The notes: generated by a model from the letters alone, not told the origin. A DNA stretch of 64,000 bases from Streptomyces physcomitrii (GCF_012273655.1 NZ_JAAWWP010000018.1:1-64000); one strand, 5' to 3'; shown: positions 49,593 through 58,581, counted from the stretch's first letter. A program made the numbers and translations.

Positions 49593-50756
49593 TCAGACCC
49601 GCATGGCCTGCGGTACTTCCCGCCGCCCGCGGTCCGGGCCCTCGAACTCGCGGATGATCTCGTACCGCGTGTTCCGCTCGACCGGCCGGAAGCCCGCGTC
49701 GCGGATGAGGTCGAGCAGGTCGTCGCGGGTGAGCTTGTTCGGGGTGCCGTAGTCGTCGGCGTCGTGGGTGATCTTGTACTCGACGACCGAGCCGTCCATG
49801 TCGTCCGCGCCGTGCTGCAGGGCGAGTTGGGCGGTCTGTACGCCGTGCATCACCCAGAAGACCTTGACGTGCGGGACGTTGTCGAAGAGCAGCCGCGAGA
49901 CGGCGAAGGTCTTGAGGGCCTCGGCGCCGGTGGCCATGGTGGTGCGGGCCTGGAGCTTGTTGCGGACCTTGCCGTCCTTCATGTCGACGAAGTCGTGCTG
50001 GTAGCGCAGCGGGATGAAGACCTGGAAACCGCCGGTCTCGTCCTGGAGTTCCCGCAGCCGCAGCACGTGGTCCACGCGGTGGCGCGGCTCCTCGATGTGC
50101 CCGTAGAGCATGGTGCAGGGGGTCTTGAGGCCCTTCTCGTGGGCGAGGCGGTGGATGCGCGACCAGTCCTCCCAGTGGGTCTCGTGGTCGACGATGTGCT
50201 GCCGGACCTCCCAGTCGAAGATCTCGGCGCCGCCGCCGGTGAGCGATTCGAGTCCGGCGTCGATCAGTTCGTCGAGGATCTCGGAGGCGGGCAGCCCGGA
50301 GATCTTCTCGAAGTGGTGGATCTCGGTGGCGGTGAAGGCCTTGAGCGAGACCTCGGGCAGCGCTTCCTTGAGGGCGCTGAGCGAGCGCGGGTAGTAGCGC
50401 CACGGCAGCTTCGGGTGCAGCCCGTTGACGATGTGCAGCTCGGTGAGGTTCTCGCCCCGCATCTCCCCCGCGAGGCGTACCGCCTCCTCGATGCGCATCG
50501 TGTACGCGTCCTTCTCGCCGGGCTTGCGCTGGAAGGAGCAGTAGGCGCAGGAGGCGGTGCAGACATTGGTCATGTTGAGGTGGCGGTTGATGTTGAAGTG
50601 GACCACATCGCCGTTCTTGCGGGTGCGCACCTCGTGGGCGAGACCGCCGAGCCAGGCGAGGTCGTCCGAGTCGTAGAGCGCGAGGCCGTCCTCGCGGCTC
50701 AGCCGCTCGCCCCCGCGGACCTTCTCCTCCAGCTCGCGCTTCAGCCCCGCGTCCAT
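49593..50756 (-). CDS. mqnE: aminofutalosine synthase MqnE
   Basis: A 387-residue radical-SAM enzyme that adds adenosyl radical from SAM to the MqnA product, forming aminofutalosine. The cluster motif CTASCAYCSF (CxxxCxxC, ~residues 67-74) follows NINRHLNMTNVC. LTGGGAEIFDWEVRQHI and HGVQTAQLALQHGADDMDG are typical of MqnE. Length is standard. It is next to an Lrp/AsnC gene on the same strand and near other mqn genes. Start ATG 50756. Confidence 0.93.
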   Translation of the reverse strand: MDAGLKRELEEKVRGGERLSREDGLALYDSDDLAWLGGLAHEVRTRKNGDVVHFNINRHLNMTNVCTASCAYCSFQRKPGEKDAYTMRIEEAVRLAGEMRGENLTELHIVNGLHPKLPWRYYPRSLSALKEALPEVSLKAFTATEIHHFEKISGLPASEILDELIDAGLESLTGGGAEIFDWEVRQHIVDHETHWEDWSRIHRLAHEKGLKTPCTMLYGHIEEPRHRVDHVLRLRELQDETGGFQVFIPLRYQHDFVDMKDGKVRNKLQARTTMATGAEALKTFAVSRLLFDNVPHVKVFWVMHGVQTAQLALQHGADDMDGSVVEYKITHDADDYGTPNKLTRDDLLDLIRDAGFRPVERNTRYEIIREFEGPDRGRREVPQAMRV

Positions 50757-50861
50757 GCGCCGACCGCCTCTCCTTCGTCCGTGCCCCGTACCGCCGCCAC
50801 CGTACTCCCTGCTCGCGCGCCGTCCGCCGCCCCACCGGGGACGGCCGCGCTCACCCGCGCC

Positions 50862-51317
50862 TCACTCGGCCTCGGGCAGCTCGCCGACCCGGTTCTCCCA
50901 CTTGGTGGAGAGGGCGACCATGGTGCGGGTGCGGGAGATCCCCTTGATCGCGGAGAGGCGGCGGATGGTCCGCTCCAGGCCGTCGACGTCGCTGGCCCGC
51001 ACCTTGAGCATGAACGAGTCCTCGCCCGCGATGAACCAGCAGTCCTCGATCTCGCCGAGGTCCTTCAGCCGTTCGGCCACGTCCTCGTGGTCGGTGGCGT
51101 CCGAGAGGGAGATGCCGACCAGGGCGGTGACCCCGAGGCCGAGCGATTTGGAGTCGACGGTGGCCCGGTAGCCGGTGATCACCCCGGCGACCTCCAGGCG
51201 GTTGATGCGGTCGGTGACGCTGGGGCCGGAGAGGCCGACGAGGCGCCCCAGTTCGGCGTACGAGGCTCTGCCGTTCTCACGGAGTGCCTGGATGAGCTGC
51301 CTGTCCACGGCGTCCAT
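50862..51317 (-). CDS. Lrp/AsnC-family transcriptional regulator
   Basis: A 151-residue regulator: N-terminal winged helix (DAVDRQLIQALRENGRASYA ... GLSGPSVTDRINRLE, ~1-55) and a C-terminal RAM effector domain (LGVTALVGISLSD, WFIAGEDSFMLKVRASDVDG). Full length. ATG at 51317 has GGAAAGG upstream. It lies between mqnE and a divergent tiny gene; it could regulate either, with an amino acid or other small ligand. Confidence 0.9.
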   Translation of the reverse strand: MDAVDRQLIQALRENGRASYAELGRLVGLSGPSVTDRINRLEVAGVITGYRATVDSKSLGLGVTALVGISLSDATDHEDVAERLKDLGEIEDCWFIAGEDSFMLKVRASDVDGLERTIRRLSAIKGISRTRTMVALSTKWENRVGELPEAE

Positions 51318-51464
51318 AGGTCGATGCCTTTCCTTCTTCTGCAATGCCCGCAGTTTTGGTGTAGAATCTAAGGCACACAGGGTCCGACACCCTGTGAATC
51401 TTCGCCGAACTGGCGACGAAGCATTCAATCGTTCAGCAACGATCATTCAGGAGTGAGTTACCCC

Positions 51465-51596
51465 GTGTACACGATCGAGATGGCGTACGCCCGCATGCGC
51501 GAGCTGCAGGACGCTGCCCACCGCTCGCGTGTTCATCAGTCCGCCTCCCCGCGCCGCGCCGCTCTCGGCCGCAGGCGCACCGCCAAGAAGCGCTGA
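51465..51596 (+). CDS. 43-residue basic small protein
   Basis: GTG TAC ACG ATC GAG ATG encodes MYTIEMAYARMRELQDAA, followed by an Arg/Lys-rich tail ending RRRTAKKR. The N-terminal half would be an amphipathic helix and the tail could bind nucleic acid or acidic lipid. AGGAG is 11 bases before the GTG, a little far; GTG 51453 is in frame but too near the site. Divergent from the Lrp/AsnC gene, with a DNA patch of lower GC upstream (51361-51460) that looks like a promoter. Confidence 0.6.
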   Translation: MYTIEMAYARMRELQDAAHRSRVHQSASPRRAALGRRRTAKKR

Positions 51597-51691
51597 CCTG
51601 CCGGGCCGGGCCCGCGCCCGGCCCTTTCGCGCTGCCCTCGCGGGAACCGGCACCCCCCGGTTCCGCCCGGCGCCCCGGCGCCGGGCAGCGG

Positions 51692-52366
51692 TCAACTCTC
51701 CCGCGCGCCACGTGAGAGCTCTCCCTCCCAGCGGCGGTACAGGCCGTGCGGCACACCCGCCGCGTCGAGCACCCGCCCGGCGACGAAGTCCACCAGATCC
51801 TGCAGGTGGCTCGCGCCCGCGTAGAACGCCGGCGAGGCGGGCAGCACCACCGCGCCCGCCTCGTCCAGCGTCACCAGGTGCCGCAGCGTCTGGCCGTTCA
51901 GCGGGGTCTCCCGCACCGTGACGACCAGCCGCCGGCCCTCTTTCAGCGTCACGCTCGCCGCGCGCTGGAGCAGGTCCTTCGACAGCCCGAGCGCCACCCC
52001 GGCCACACAGTCCGTGGACGCCGGGACGATCAGCATCCCCTTCACCGGGTACGAGCCCGAACTCGGCCCGGCGGCAAGGTCACCCGCGCTCCAGTACCGC
52101 ACGTCCGCGAGGTCCGCAGCGGAACCGAGGGGCTTGCCGTCCGCCCCGCGCGCGAGCCATGAGGCCAGGTCCTCCTGCCAGTGCGCGTCCCGGAAGGCGA
52201 TCCCCGTCTCGTCGAGCAGGGTCAGCCGCGAGGCACGCGAGACGACCAGGTCGACGCTCTCCCCCGCAGCGAGCAGCGCCCGCAGCACCGCGGCGGCGTA
52301 CGGGGTGCCCGAGGCCCCCGACACCCCCACGATCCAAGGCCGCCGCTGCTTCTCTCCTGGATTCAC
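51692..52366 (-). CDS. ubiX: UbiX-type flavin prenyltransferase for menaquinone synthesis
   Basis: A 224-residue protein of the UbiX/Pad1 family: GVSGASGTPYAAAVLRAL FMN-binding start, SYPVKGMLIVPASTDCVAGV core and the RLVVTVRETPLNGQTLRHLV signature. UbiX makes prenyl-FMN, the cofactor for UbiD-type decarboxylases such as MqnL at 55212-56663; in this pathway the UbiX-like partner has been called MqnM. GTG at 52366 starts the conserved domain. The Vat/Vgb pair lies between it and mqnP-mqnL on the same strand. Confidence 0.88.
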   Translation of the reverse strand: MNPGEKQRRPWIVGVSGASGTPYAAAVLRALLAAGESVDLVVSRASRLTLLDETGIAFRDAHWQEDLASWLARGADGKPLGSAADLADVRYWSAGDLAAGPSSGSYPVKGMLIVPASTDCVAGVALGLSKDLLQRAASVTLKEGRRLVVTVRETPLNGQTLRHLVTLDEAGAVVLPASPAFYAGASHLQDLVDFVAGRVLDAAGVPHGLYRRWEGELSRGARES

Positions 52367-52437
52367 ACCCCGAGCCTATCCGGCCACCCCGGGAGCCGAG
52401 GGGCGGACCCTGCCGGGTGCCCGGCGCGCGGCGGGCC

Positions 52438-53430
52438 TCAGGCGCCGGTGCCCGCCCGCCCGAGCCTGGCCAGGGCGCCGATCTCCAGGGCCGCCCACAC
52501 CGCACCGTCCGGCCCGATCGCGATGCCGTGGGGTTCGGCGGCGGGGGTGGGCAGCGCGTAGTGGGTGAGCGCGCCCTCGGCGGTGATCCGGCCGAGGCGG
52601 TTGCCGCCCCACTCGGTGAACCAGGCCGCGCCCGCCGCGTCGGTGGTGATCGCGTGCGGCCGGGCCGAGCGGTCCGGCAGCGGGTACTCGGTGATCCGGC
52701 CGCCCGGCGCCAGCCTGCCGATCTGCCCGGCCCCGATCTCGGTCCACCAGACGCTGCCGTCCGGCCCCACGGCGATGCCGACCGGCGCGGCCCCCGCGGT
52801 GGGCAGTTCGTGGACCGTGACGGCGCCGTCCATGCCGATCCGGCCGAGCGCGTCGGCCTGGTTCAGGGTGAACCACATCGCGTCCCCCGCGGCGGCGATC
52901 GCGGAGGGGAAGGCACCGGCCACCGGCAGCGGGTACTCGGTGAACGTCCCCTCGGTGCCCAGCCGCCCGACGCGGTCCGCCGCGGTCTCGGTGAACCAGA
53001 GCGCGCCGTCCGGCCCCGCCGCGATGCCGAAGGGCCCGCACTCCGCGGTCGGCGGCGCGAACCCGGTGACCTCACCGGCCACCGTGATCCGCCCGATCCG
53101 GTGCGCCTTGTACTGCGTGAACCACAGCGCCCCGTCCGGCCCCGCGCAGAGCACGGTGGGACCGCTGTCCGGGTCGAGCCGGTGGCTGCGCGGCTCCTCC
53201 CCCGGGACGAGCCGCCCGATCCGCCCGCTGTGCACCAGGGTGAACCAGAGCGCCCCGTCGGGACCCGCGACGAGCGCGTACGGACCGCCGCCGGGATCGC
53301 AGACCGTGAACTCCTCGACCTCCGCGGCTCCTTCGGCTCCCGCGAACTCCCCGGCGGCCACGGGCACTTCGGCTCCCTCCCCCTCGATCTCCACGTACTC
53401 CTCCGCCTTTTCTCCCTCTCGAGGTGTCAT
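52438..53430 (-). CDS. streptogramin B lyase family (Vgb-like) beta-propeller
   Basis: A 330-residue seven-bladed propeller with repeated GPDGALWFT...IGRI blades. Vgb opens type B streptogramin lactone rings by elimination. Near the C-terminus EPHGIAIGPDGAVWAALE keeps the His and Glu that I recall as catalytic in Vgb (there within PHGI...WFAME). ATG at 53430 overlaps the stop of the upstream Vat-like gene (ATGA). An acidic N-terminal extension (GEKAEEYVEIEGEG) precedes the propeller. Environmental Vgb homologues are common, so resistance activity needs testing. Confidence 0.8.
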   Translation of the reverse strand: MTPREGEKAEEYVEIEGEGAEVPVAAGEFAGAEGAAEVEEFTVCDPGGGPYALVAGPDGALWFTLVHSGRIGRLVPGEEPRSHRLDPDSGPTVLCAGPDGALWFTQYKAHRIGRITVAGEVTGFAPPTAECGPFGIAAGPDGALWFTETAADRVGRLGTEGTFTEYPLPVAGAFPSAIAAAGDAMWFTLNQADALGRIGMDGAVTVHELPTAGAAPVGIAVGPDGSVWWTEIGAGQIGRLAPGGRITEYPLPDRSARPHAITTDAAGAAWFTEWGGNRLGRITAEGALTHYALPTPAAEPHGIAIGPDGAVWAALEIGALARLGRAGTGA

Positions 53431-54083
53431 CCCTGCCGCTCCTGTCCCTCGGCCGCGGCGATGCGCGCGATCTCCTGCGGGGAACCGGCCATCAGGGTGC
53501 GGGCGTGCGCGGTGACCAGCTCGGCGGGCCAGTCCCACCAGGCGGCCCGCAGTAGCCGCGCGACGTCCTCCGCCTCGAAACGGCGGCGGATCGTCCGGGC
53601 CGGAGCGCCTCCCACCACGGTGTAAGGGGGCACATCGGCGGTGACCACCGCCCCGGCGGCCACGATCGCGCCGTCCCCGATCCGCACCCCCGGCATGACG
53701 GTGGCCCCGTACCCGAACCAGACGTCGTTGCCGACCACCGTGTCGCCGCGGCTGCGCATCGTGGTGACCAGGTCGAGGGTCCGCTCGGCCCACTCCCCGC
53801 CGAACATCGCGAAGGGATACGTGGACACCCCCGTCGAGGGATGCTCCCCACCGGCCATCAGGAACCGGGTGCCCGCAGCGATCGCGCAGTACCTGCCGAT
53901 GACCAGCCGCTCCGGCCCGTAGGCGTAGAGCACATTGCGCCGCTCGAACTCCCGGGCGCCCTCGGGGTCGTCGTAGTACGTGTACTCCCCCACCGCGATC
54001 TTCGGCGAGCTGACCAGGGGTCTGAGGAAGACCACCCGCTCGTGCGCGGGCAGCGGATGGACGACGGAGGGATCAGGTGCCAA
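53427..54083 (-). CDS. streptogramin A acetyltransferase-like (Vat family)
   Basis: A 218-residue left-handed beta-helix acetyltransferase. VVFLRPLVSSPKIAVGEYTY and YDDPEGAREFERRNVLYAYG match the Vat start, EHPSTGVSTYPFAMFGGEW carries the active-site His, and GNDVWFGYGATVMPGVRIGD then GGAPARTIRRRF is the acetyl-CoA end. TTG at 54083 gives the usual Vat length (~210-220) and has GAAGGA upstream; the ATG 90 bases earlier would add an atypical tail. Coupled to the Vgb-like gene, so the two together could inactivate both components of a streptogramin mixture. Confidence 0.85.
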   Translation of the reverse strand: MAPDPSVVHPLPAHERVVFLRPLVSSPKIAVGEYTYYDDPEGAREFERRNVLYAYGPERLVIGRYCAIAAGTRFLMAGGEHPSTGVSTYPFAMFGGEWAERTLDLVTTMRSRGDTVVGNDVWFGYGATVMPGVRIGDGAIVAAGAVVTADVPPYTVVGGAPARTIRRRFEAEDVARLLRAAWWDWPAELVTAHARTLMAGSPQEIARIAAAEGQERQG

Positions 54084-54294
54084 GGCGGGTGTCCTTCGAC
54101 GGGTCCAGAAGGCGGTCCGGGGCGCACCGACGGCGCCGTACGGAGTCTGGCCCAGGCCGCACGGCGGGGACAACGGAGTTTCGGCGGGGCGCCTGGGGCC
54201 GGCTGAGCGGTACCCGCCGGAGCAGGCGGCGAGCCGTTCCCCACGCCGGGACCGTGCCCGTCCGCGGCTCCGCGAGCGCCGCCCCTCGTCCGCC

Positions 54295-55215
54295 TCAGAC
54301 CGTCAGCCCCCGCACCGCCAGATCCAGCAGCGCGCACCCGAACAGGGCGATCCCGATGAAGCCGTTGACCGTGAAGAAGGCGCGGTTCAGGCGGGAGAGG
54401 TCGTGCGGGCGGACGATCGCGTGCTCGTAGAGGAAGGCGGCGGCGACGATCAGCAGGCCGAGCCAGAAGAAGAGGCCGGCGCCGGTGGCCAGGGCGTACC
54501 AGACGAGGAGCGCCATGGTGATCAGGTGGCAGGCGCGGGCGCCGTGCAGGGCGGCCGGGATGCCGAAGCGGGCCGGGACCGACTTCACGCCGTGCGCGCG
54601 GTCGGCCTGGACGTCCTGGCAGGCGAAGATCAGGTCGAAGCCGCCGATCCAGACGCCGACGGCGAGGCCGAGCAGCACCGCCTCCCAGCTCCACGCGCCG
54701 CTGATCGCGAGCCAGGCGCCGATCGGGCCCATCGCCTGCGCGAGACCGAGGATGGCGTGCGGGTAGTGGGTGAAGCGCTTGCCGTACGGATAGACCACCA
54801 TCGGCACCACGGCGACCGGGGCGAGCGCCAGGCAGAGCGGGTTGAGCAGGGCGGCCGCGCCGAGGAAGACGACGAGGGCGGCGAGCGCGCCGGTCCAGGC
54901 CGAGCGGACCGAGACCGCGCCGGTGACCAGCTCGCGGGTCGCGGTGCGCGGATTGCGGGCGTCGATCTCGCGGTCGATGATCCGGTTGCAGGCCATCGCG
55001 AAGGTGCGCAGTCCGACCATGGCGACGGTGACCAGGAGCAGCCGCCCCCAGTGCACGTTCTCGTCCCACTCGTACATCGCGGTCAGCGCGGCGATATAGG
55101 CGAAGGGCAGCGCGAAGACCGAGTGCTCGATCATGACGAGCCGCAGGAAGGCCCGCACCCTGCCCTCGGGCCGGGCGTCGCCGGGGCCGCCGAGGACCTC
55201 CTCCGCCGTGCTCAC
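54295..55215 (-). CDS. mqnP: prenyltransferase MqnP (UbiA family)
   Basis: A 306-residue polytopic enzyme with about eight helices. First Asp-rich motif NRIIDREIDARNPRT and second motif DVQADRAHGVKSVPARFG bind the Mg-prenyl diphosphate. It attaches the polyprenyl tail to the 1,4-dihydroxy-6-naphthoate ring. GTG at 55215 overlaps the mqnL stop (GTGA), supporting a joint role in the late menaquinone steps. Confidence 0.9.
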   Translation of the reverse strand: MSTAEEVLGGPGDARPEGRVRAFLRLVMIEHSVFALPFAYIAALTAMYEWDENVHWGRLLLVTVAMVGLRTFAMACNRIIDREIDARNPRTATRELVTGAVSVRSAWTGALAALVVFLGAAALLNPLCLALAPVAVVPMVVYPYGKRFTHYPHAILGLAQAMGPIGAWLAISGAWSWEAVLLGLAVGVWIGGFDLIFACQDVQADRAHGVKSVPARFGIPAALHGARACHLITMALLVWYALATGAGLFFWLGLLIVAAAFLYEHAIVRPHDLSRLNRAFFTVNGFIGIALFGCALLDLAVRGLTV

Positions 55216-56663
55216 AGTCCGTACTCCTTCCAGCGGCGGTCCACCGTGGCGGCCGTGTCGGGGTCGGAGAGCACCATCCCCGGCCAGCCGCCGTCGCGCG
55301 TGTACCCCTCCTCGGGCCACTTCGCGGTCGCGTCGATCCCGGCCTTGCCGCCCCAGAACTGCTGGTACGAGGCGTGGTCCAGGTGGTCGACGGGGCCCTC
55401 GACGATGCTGAGGTCGCGGGCGTAGTCGGTGTTGCCGAGCGCGCGCCAGGCGACCTCGTGCAGGTCGTGCACATCGCAGTCGGAGTCGACGACGACGATC
55501 AGCTTGGTCAGCGACATCATGTGCGCGCCCCAGACCGCGTGCATCACCTTCTGCGCGTGCTTCGGGTACTTCTTGTCGATCGAGACGATCGCGCAGTTGT
55601 GGAAGCCGCCCGCCTCGGGCAGGTGGTAGTCCACGATGTCCGGCACGATGATCTTGAGCAGCGGCAGGAAGAAGCGCTCGGTGGCGCGGCCCAGCGGACC
55701 GTCCTCCATCGGCGGCCGGCCCACCACGGTCGACTGGAGCAGCGGCCGCTCGCGCATGGTGAGGCAGTCGATCCGCAGCGCCGGGAAGGGCTCCTGGGGG
55801 GTGTAGAAACCGGTGTGGTCGCCGAACGGCCCCTCCGGCAGCATCTCCCCGGGCTCCAGCCAGCCCTCGATGACCACCTCGGCCTGCGCGGGCACCTGGA
55901 GCGGCACCGTCTTGCAGTCGACCATCTCCACCCGCTTGTTCTGCAGGAACCCGGCGAAGAGGTACTCGTCGATGTCGCCCGGCAGCGGGGCGGTCGCCGC
56001 GTAGGTCACCGCGGGCGGGCAGCCGAAGGCGATGGCGACCGGCAGCTTCTCCCCGCGCTTGGCGGCCACCTGGTAGTGGTTGCGGCTGTCCTTGTGGATC
56101 TGCCAGTGCATGCCGATGGTGCGGCGGTCGTGGCGCTGGAGCCGGTAGAGGCCGAGGTTGCGGATGCCGGTGTCCGGGTCCTTGGTGTGGGTGAGCCCGA
56201 GGTTGAAGAAGGAGCCGCCGTCCTCGGGCCAGGTGAACAGCGCGGGCAGCCGCTCCAGGTCCACCTCGTCCCCGCGCAGCACGACCTCCTGCACCGGCGC
56301 GTCCTTCACCTTCTTCGGCGGTACGTGCGCCATCCGGCCGAGCTTGCCGAAGGCCTCCCGTACGCCGACGAAACCCTGCGGCAGCTCCGGCTTCAGCAGC
56401 CCGCCGATCTTCTCCGCGATCTCGTCGTACGAGGTCAGCCCGAGCGACTTGAGCATCCGCCGGTCGGTGCCGAAGACGTTCATCGCCAGCGGCATCGCCG
56501 AGCCCTTGACGTTCTCGAAGAGGAGGGCGGGGCCGCCGGACTTCTGCACCCGGTCGACGATCTCCCCGACCTCCAGATACGGGTCCACCTCGGCCTTGAT
56601 GCGCTTGAGGTCGCCGTCCCGCTCCAGGGCCCGGAGCAGCGAGCGAAGATCGTCGTAAGCCAT
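55212..56663 (-). CDS. mqnL: UbiD-family decarboxylase MqnL
   Basis: A 483-residue prenyl-FMN-dependent decarboxylase acting on the prenylated dihydroxynaphthoate. The UbiD signature is visible (NLGLYRLQRHDRRTIGMHWQ, then EGPFGDHTGFYTPQEPFP). It needs the UbiX product from 51692-52366. Its stop overlaps the mqnP start. ATG at 56663 opens the conserved MAYDDLRSLLRALERDGDL; a divergent gene starts 90 bases away. Confidence 0.9.
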   Translation of the reverse strand: MAYDDLRSLLRALERDGDLKRIKAEVDPYLEVGEIVDRVQKSGGPALLFENVKGSAMPLAMNVFGTDRRMLKSLGLTSYDEIAEKIGGLLKPELPQGFVGVREAFGKLGRMAHVPPKKVKDAPVQEVVLRGDEVDLERLPALFTWPEDGGSFFNLGLTHTKDPDTGIRNLGLYRLQRHDRRTIGMHWQIHKDSRNHYQVAAKRGEKLPVAIAFGCPPAVTYAATAPLPGDIDEYLFAGFLQNKRVEMVDCKTVPLQVPAQAEVVIEGWLEPGEMLPEGPFGDHTGFYTPQEPFPALRIDCLTMRERPLLQSTVVGRPPMEDGPLGRATERFFLPLLKIIVPDIVDYHLPEAGGFHNCAIVSIDKKYPKHAQKVMHAVWGAHMMSLTKLIVVVDSDCDVHDLHEVAWRALGNTDYARDLSIVEGPVDHLDHASYQQFWGGKAGIDATAKWPEEGYTRDGGWPGMVLSDPDTAATVDRRWKEYGL

Positions 56664-56752
56664 GGGGCCCAGTATCCGGCACCGGCTACCCTGAGCCCGT
56701 CACCGGGGCCCGCTCCCCGCCGCACCGTCTCCTGCTGGGGGAAAGCACCACC

Positions 56753-57229
56753 ATGCTCAGGTATCTGCCGTTCCTGCTGGTCCTGGCGCTGTGGATCTAC
56801 GCCTTCATCGACTGCCTGAACACCCCCGAGGAGGAGGTCAAGCACCTCCCGAAGGTGGTGTGGGTCATCATCGTGCTCCTCTTCGGCGAGGTGCTGATCG
56901 GCCCGGTCGCCTGGCTCGTCGCGGGCAAGGCGCGCCGCCCCGCCGGAGCCGGGGGCGCGCACACCCCCTGGAACCGGGGCGGCTCCCGGGGCGGCTGGGT
57001 CGCCCCCGACGACAACCCCGACTTCCTGCACGGGCTGAAGAAGGAGGGGCCCGCGCGGGCGGCGGACGAGGACGGCCCCGCGGACCCGGACCCGGCTGCC
57101 CCGGACAAGGACGCGGCCCTCCTGAAGGACTGGGAGGCCGACCTGCGCCGCCGCGAGGAGGAGCTGAAGCGGCGCGAGTCCGCGGACCGGCCGGAGGGAG
57201 AGGGCCGCAGGTCGGAGGACGAGTCCTGA
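56753..57229 (+). CDS. PLDc_N-domain membrane protein
   Basis: A 158-residue protein. Two transmembrane helices (~3-19 RYLPFLLVLALWIYAFID and ~34-55 VVWVIIVLLFGEVLIGPVAW) with CLNTPEEEVKHLPK between: the phospholipase-D nuclease N-terminal (cardiolipin synthase-like) module without a catalytic domain. The C-terminal half is charged and ends in a coiled coil (DWEADLRRREEELKRRESAD). Such proteins are common in actinobacteria with unknown function. ATG 56753 follows GGGGGAAAG. Confidence 0.8.
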   Translation: MLRYLPFLLVLALWIYAFIDCLNTPEEEVKHLPKVVWVIIVLLFGEVLIGPVAWLVAGKARRPAGAGGAHTPWNRGGSRGGWVAPDDNPDFLHGLKKEGPARAADEDGPADPDPAAPDKDAALLKDWEADLRRREEELKRRESADRPEGEGRRSEDES

Positions 57230-57265
57230 CCGCGGATCCGAGGAGCTGACAGCAGGGGGAGCACG

Positions 57266-57835
57266 GTGGACTGGGGGACCCTCGTCGCGACGGCCAGTGG
57301 CGGCCTGCTCGCCGTGACCGGCACGGTGCTGGCCGACCATCTGCGCCACCACCACGAGGACGACCGCGGCCTGGAGGAGCGCCGCCGCGCCCTCTACCTC
57401 GACTTCATCGCCGCCGCCGGGGCCTGCCACACCCGCCTCCGCGAGATCGCCCAGCACCCGGCCACCACCGCCGGCCGCGACACCGACTCCCGGGCGGCCC
57501 TGAACGACGCGGGTATATACGAGGCCCGCGAACGCCTCTACATCGACGCGACGACCGCCGTGGCGGGCGCCGGTCAGTCCCTCTTCGAGCACCTGCGCGC
57601 CCTGCAGCGCGCGGTGGCGGGCGGCGCCGCCCAGGACTCGGCCGCCTTCCACGAGGCCTACCACCCCTACCTGGACAGCGTCTGGCGCTACCGGGTCGCC
57701 GTACGCCGGGAGCTGGAGGGCCGCTCGCTGACACCCGCCGCCTTCGGCTGGCAGAGCTGGGACGGCCGGGACCGCTGCCCCAACTGCCGGGAGCGCGCGG
57801 CGGAACCCGGACTCGGCGGCGGCCCGGCCGGGTAG
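57266..57835 (+). CDS. hypothetical protein with N-terminal helix and CxxC tail
   Basis: A 189-residue protein with an N-terminal hydrophobic helix (GTLVATASGGLLAVTGTVLA), then mainly helical sequence and a C-terminal CPNCRER that could bind metal. GTG at 57266 follows AGGGGGAG. No family recognised. It lies 36 bases after the PLDc_N gene. Confidence 0.55.
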   Translation: MDWGTLVATASGGLLAVTGTVLADHLRHHHEDDRGLEERRRALYLDFIAAAGACHTRLREIAQHPATTAGRDTDSRAALNDAGIYEARERLYIDATTAVAGAGQSLFEHLRALQRAVAGGAAQDSAAFHEAYHPYLDSVWRYRVAVRRELEGRSLTPAAFGWQSWDGRDRCPNCRERAAEPGLGGGPAG

Positions 57836-57844
57836 CCTCCCGCC

Positions 57845-58189
57845 ATGCCGGACACCGCACCCGAACCCCTCCTCCACCTCACCGAACGCTCCCTGTGGGA
57901 GGCCGCGAAGGCGAGCGGCACCTACGAGTGGTCCACCCGGGGCAGGACCCTCGCCGAGGTCGGCTTCATCCACTGCTCCGCCCGCCACCAACTCCCGCGC
58001 GTGGCCGCCTTCTTGTACGGCTCCTACCAGGGCCCCGACGAACTCGTCGTCCTGGTCGTCGACCCGACCCGCCTCACCGCCCCGATCCGCCACGAGCCGG
58101 GCTCCCCCGACTCCGAGGAGACCTTTCCGCATGTGTACGGGGCGATCGAGGTGGGGGCTGTGGTGGGGGTGGAGCGGTGGGAGGGGTGA
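57845..58189 (+). CDS. DUF952 family protein
   Basis: A 114-residue cytoplasmic protein with the DUF952 pattern: LLHLTERSLWEAAKASGTYE, GFIHCSARHQLPRVAAFLYG and the end FPHVYGAIEVGAVVGVERW. Small and single-domain; activity unknown, the fold resembles ADP-ribosyl-binding/transferase relatives. ATG at 57845 has only a weak GGGTAGCC site. The upstream gene stops 10 bases before. Confidence 0.82.
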   Translation: MPDTAPEPLLHLTERSLWEAAKASGTYEWSTRGRTLAEVGFIHCSARHQLPRVAAFLYGSYQGPDELVVLVVDPTRLTAPIRHEPGSPDSEETFPHVYGAIEVGAVVGVERWEG

Positions 58190-58371
58190 AGAGAGTGGTC
58201 GCGGCGGACAGACCGCGAGGCATGGGTTCAGCCGTTCGAGGTTGACGCCATGACGGTGGATCTTTGGCCATTTTGGGAACGGAAGTAGTGCACGTACCTG
58301 CGAGTACGAGAGAGTGTCAGAGCTATGGAGAACACTCACTTACACAAGGCACCGTTCGCTGGGGGCAGACG

Positions 58372-58581
58372 ATGACAGTGGTTGAGCAGTGGACGACCGA
58401 TCATGAAGACGAGTCCGTCATCGTTGTCTCCGAAGACGAGTTCCGGGAGGCCGCAGCACGGGCGCTGGCCGACCTGGGCCTGACCTACGCGGACCTGGAA
58501 GAGCAGGCGGAACGCAGAGACTTCTCCTCGGCTCAGGCACACGCCCTCTGGGTATCCATCGGCGGCACGGTTGACCTTTGA
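58372..58581 (+). CDS. small acidic protein of a two-gene pair
   Basis: A 69-residue acidic protein (MTVVEQWTTDHEDESVIVVS ... SIGGTVDL). ATG at 58372 has GGGGGCAG upstream. It overlaps the next gene by 11 bases, which begins with TTG. The small-then-larger overlapping layout recalls toxin-antitoxin pairs, but no known family is recognised. The DNA upstream (58200-58370) has lower GC. Confidence 0.6.
   Translation: MTVVEQWTTDHEDESVIVVSEDEFREAAARALADLGLTYADLEEQAERRDFSSAQAHALWVSIGGTVDL

Noticed and set aside
58212..58250. GGTTCAGCCGTTCGAGG resembling a tRNA T-arm
   Set aside because: No matching acceptor, D or anticodon stems around it; no tRNA or rRNA gene was found in the window.
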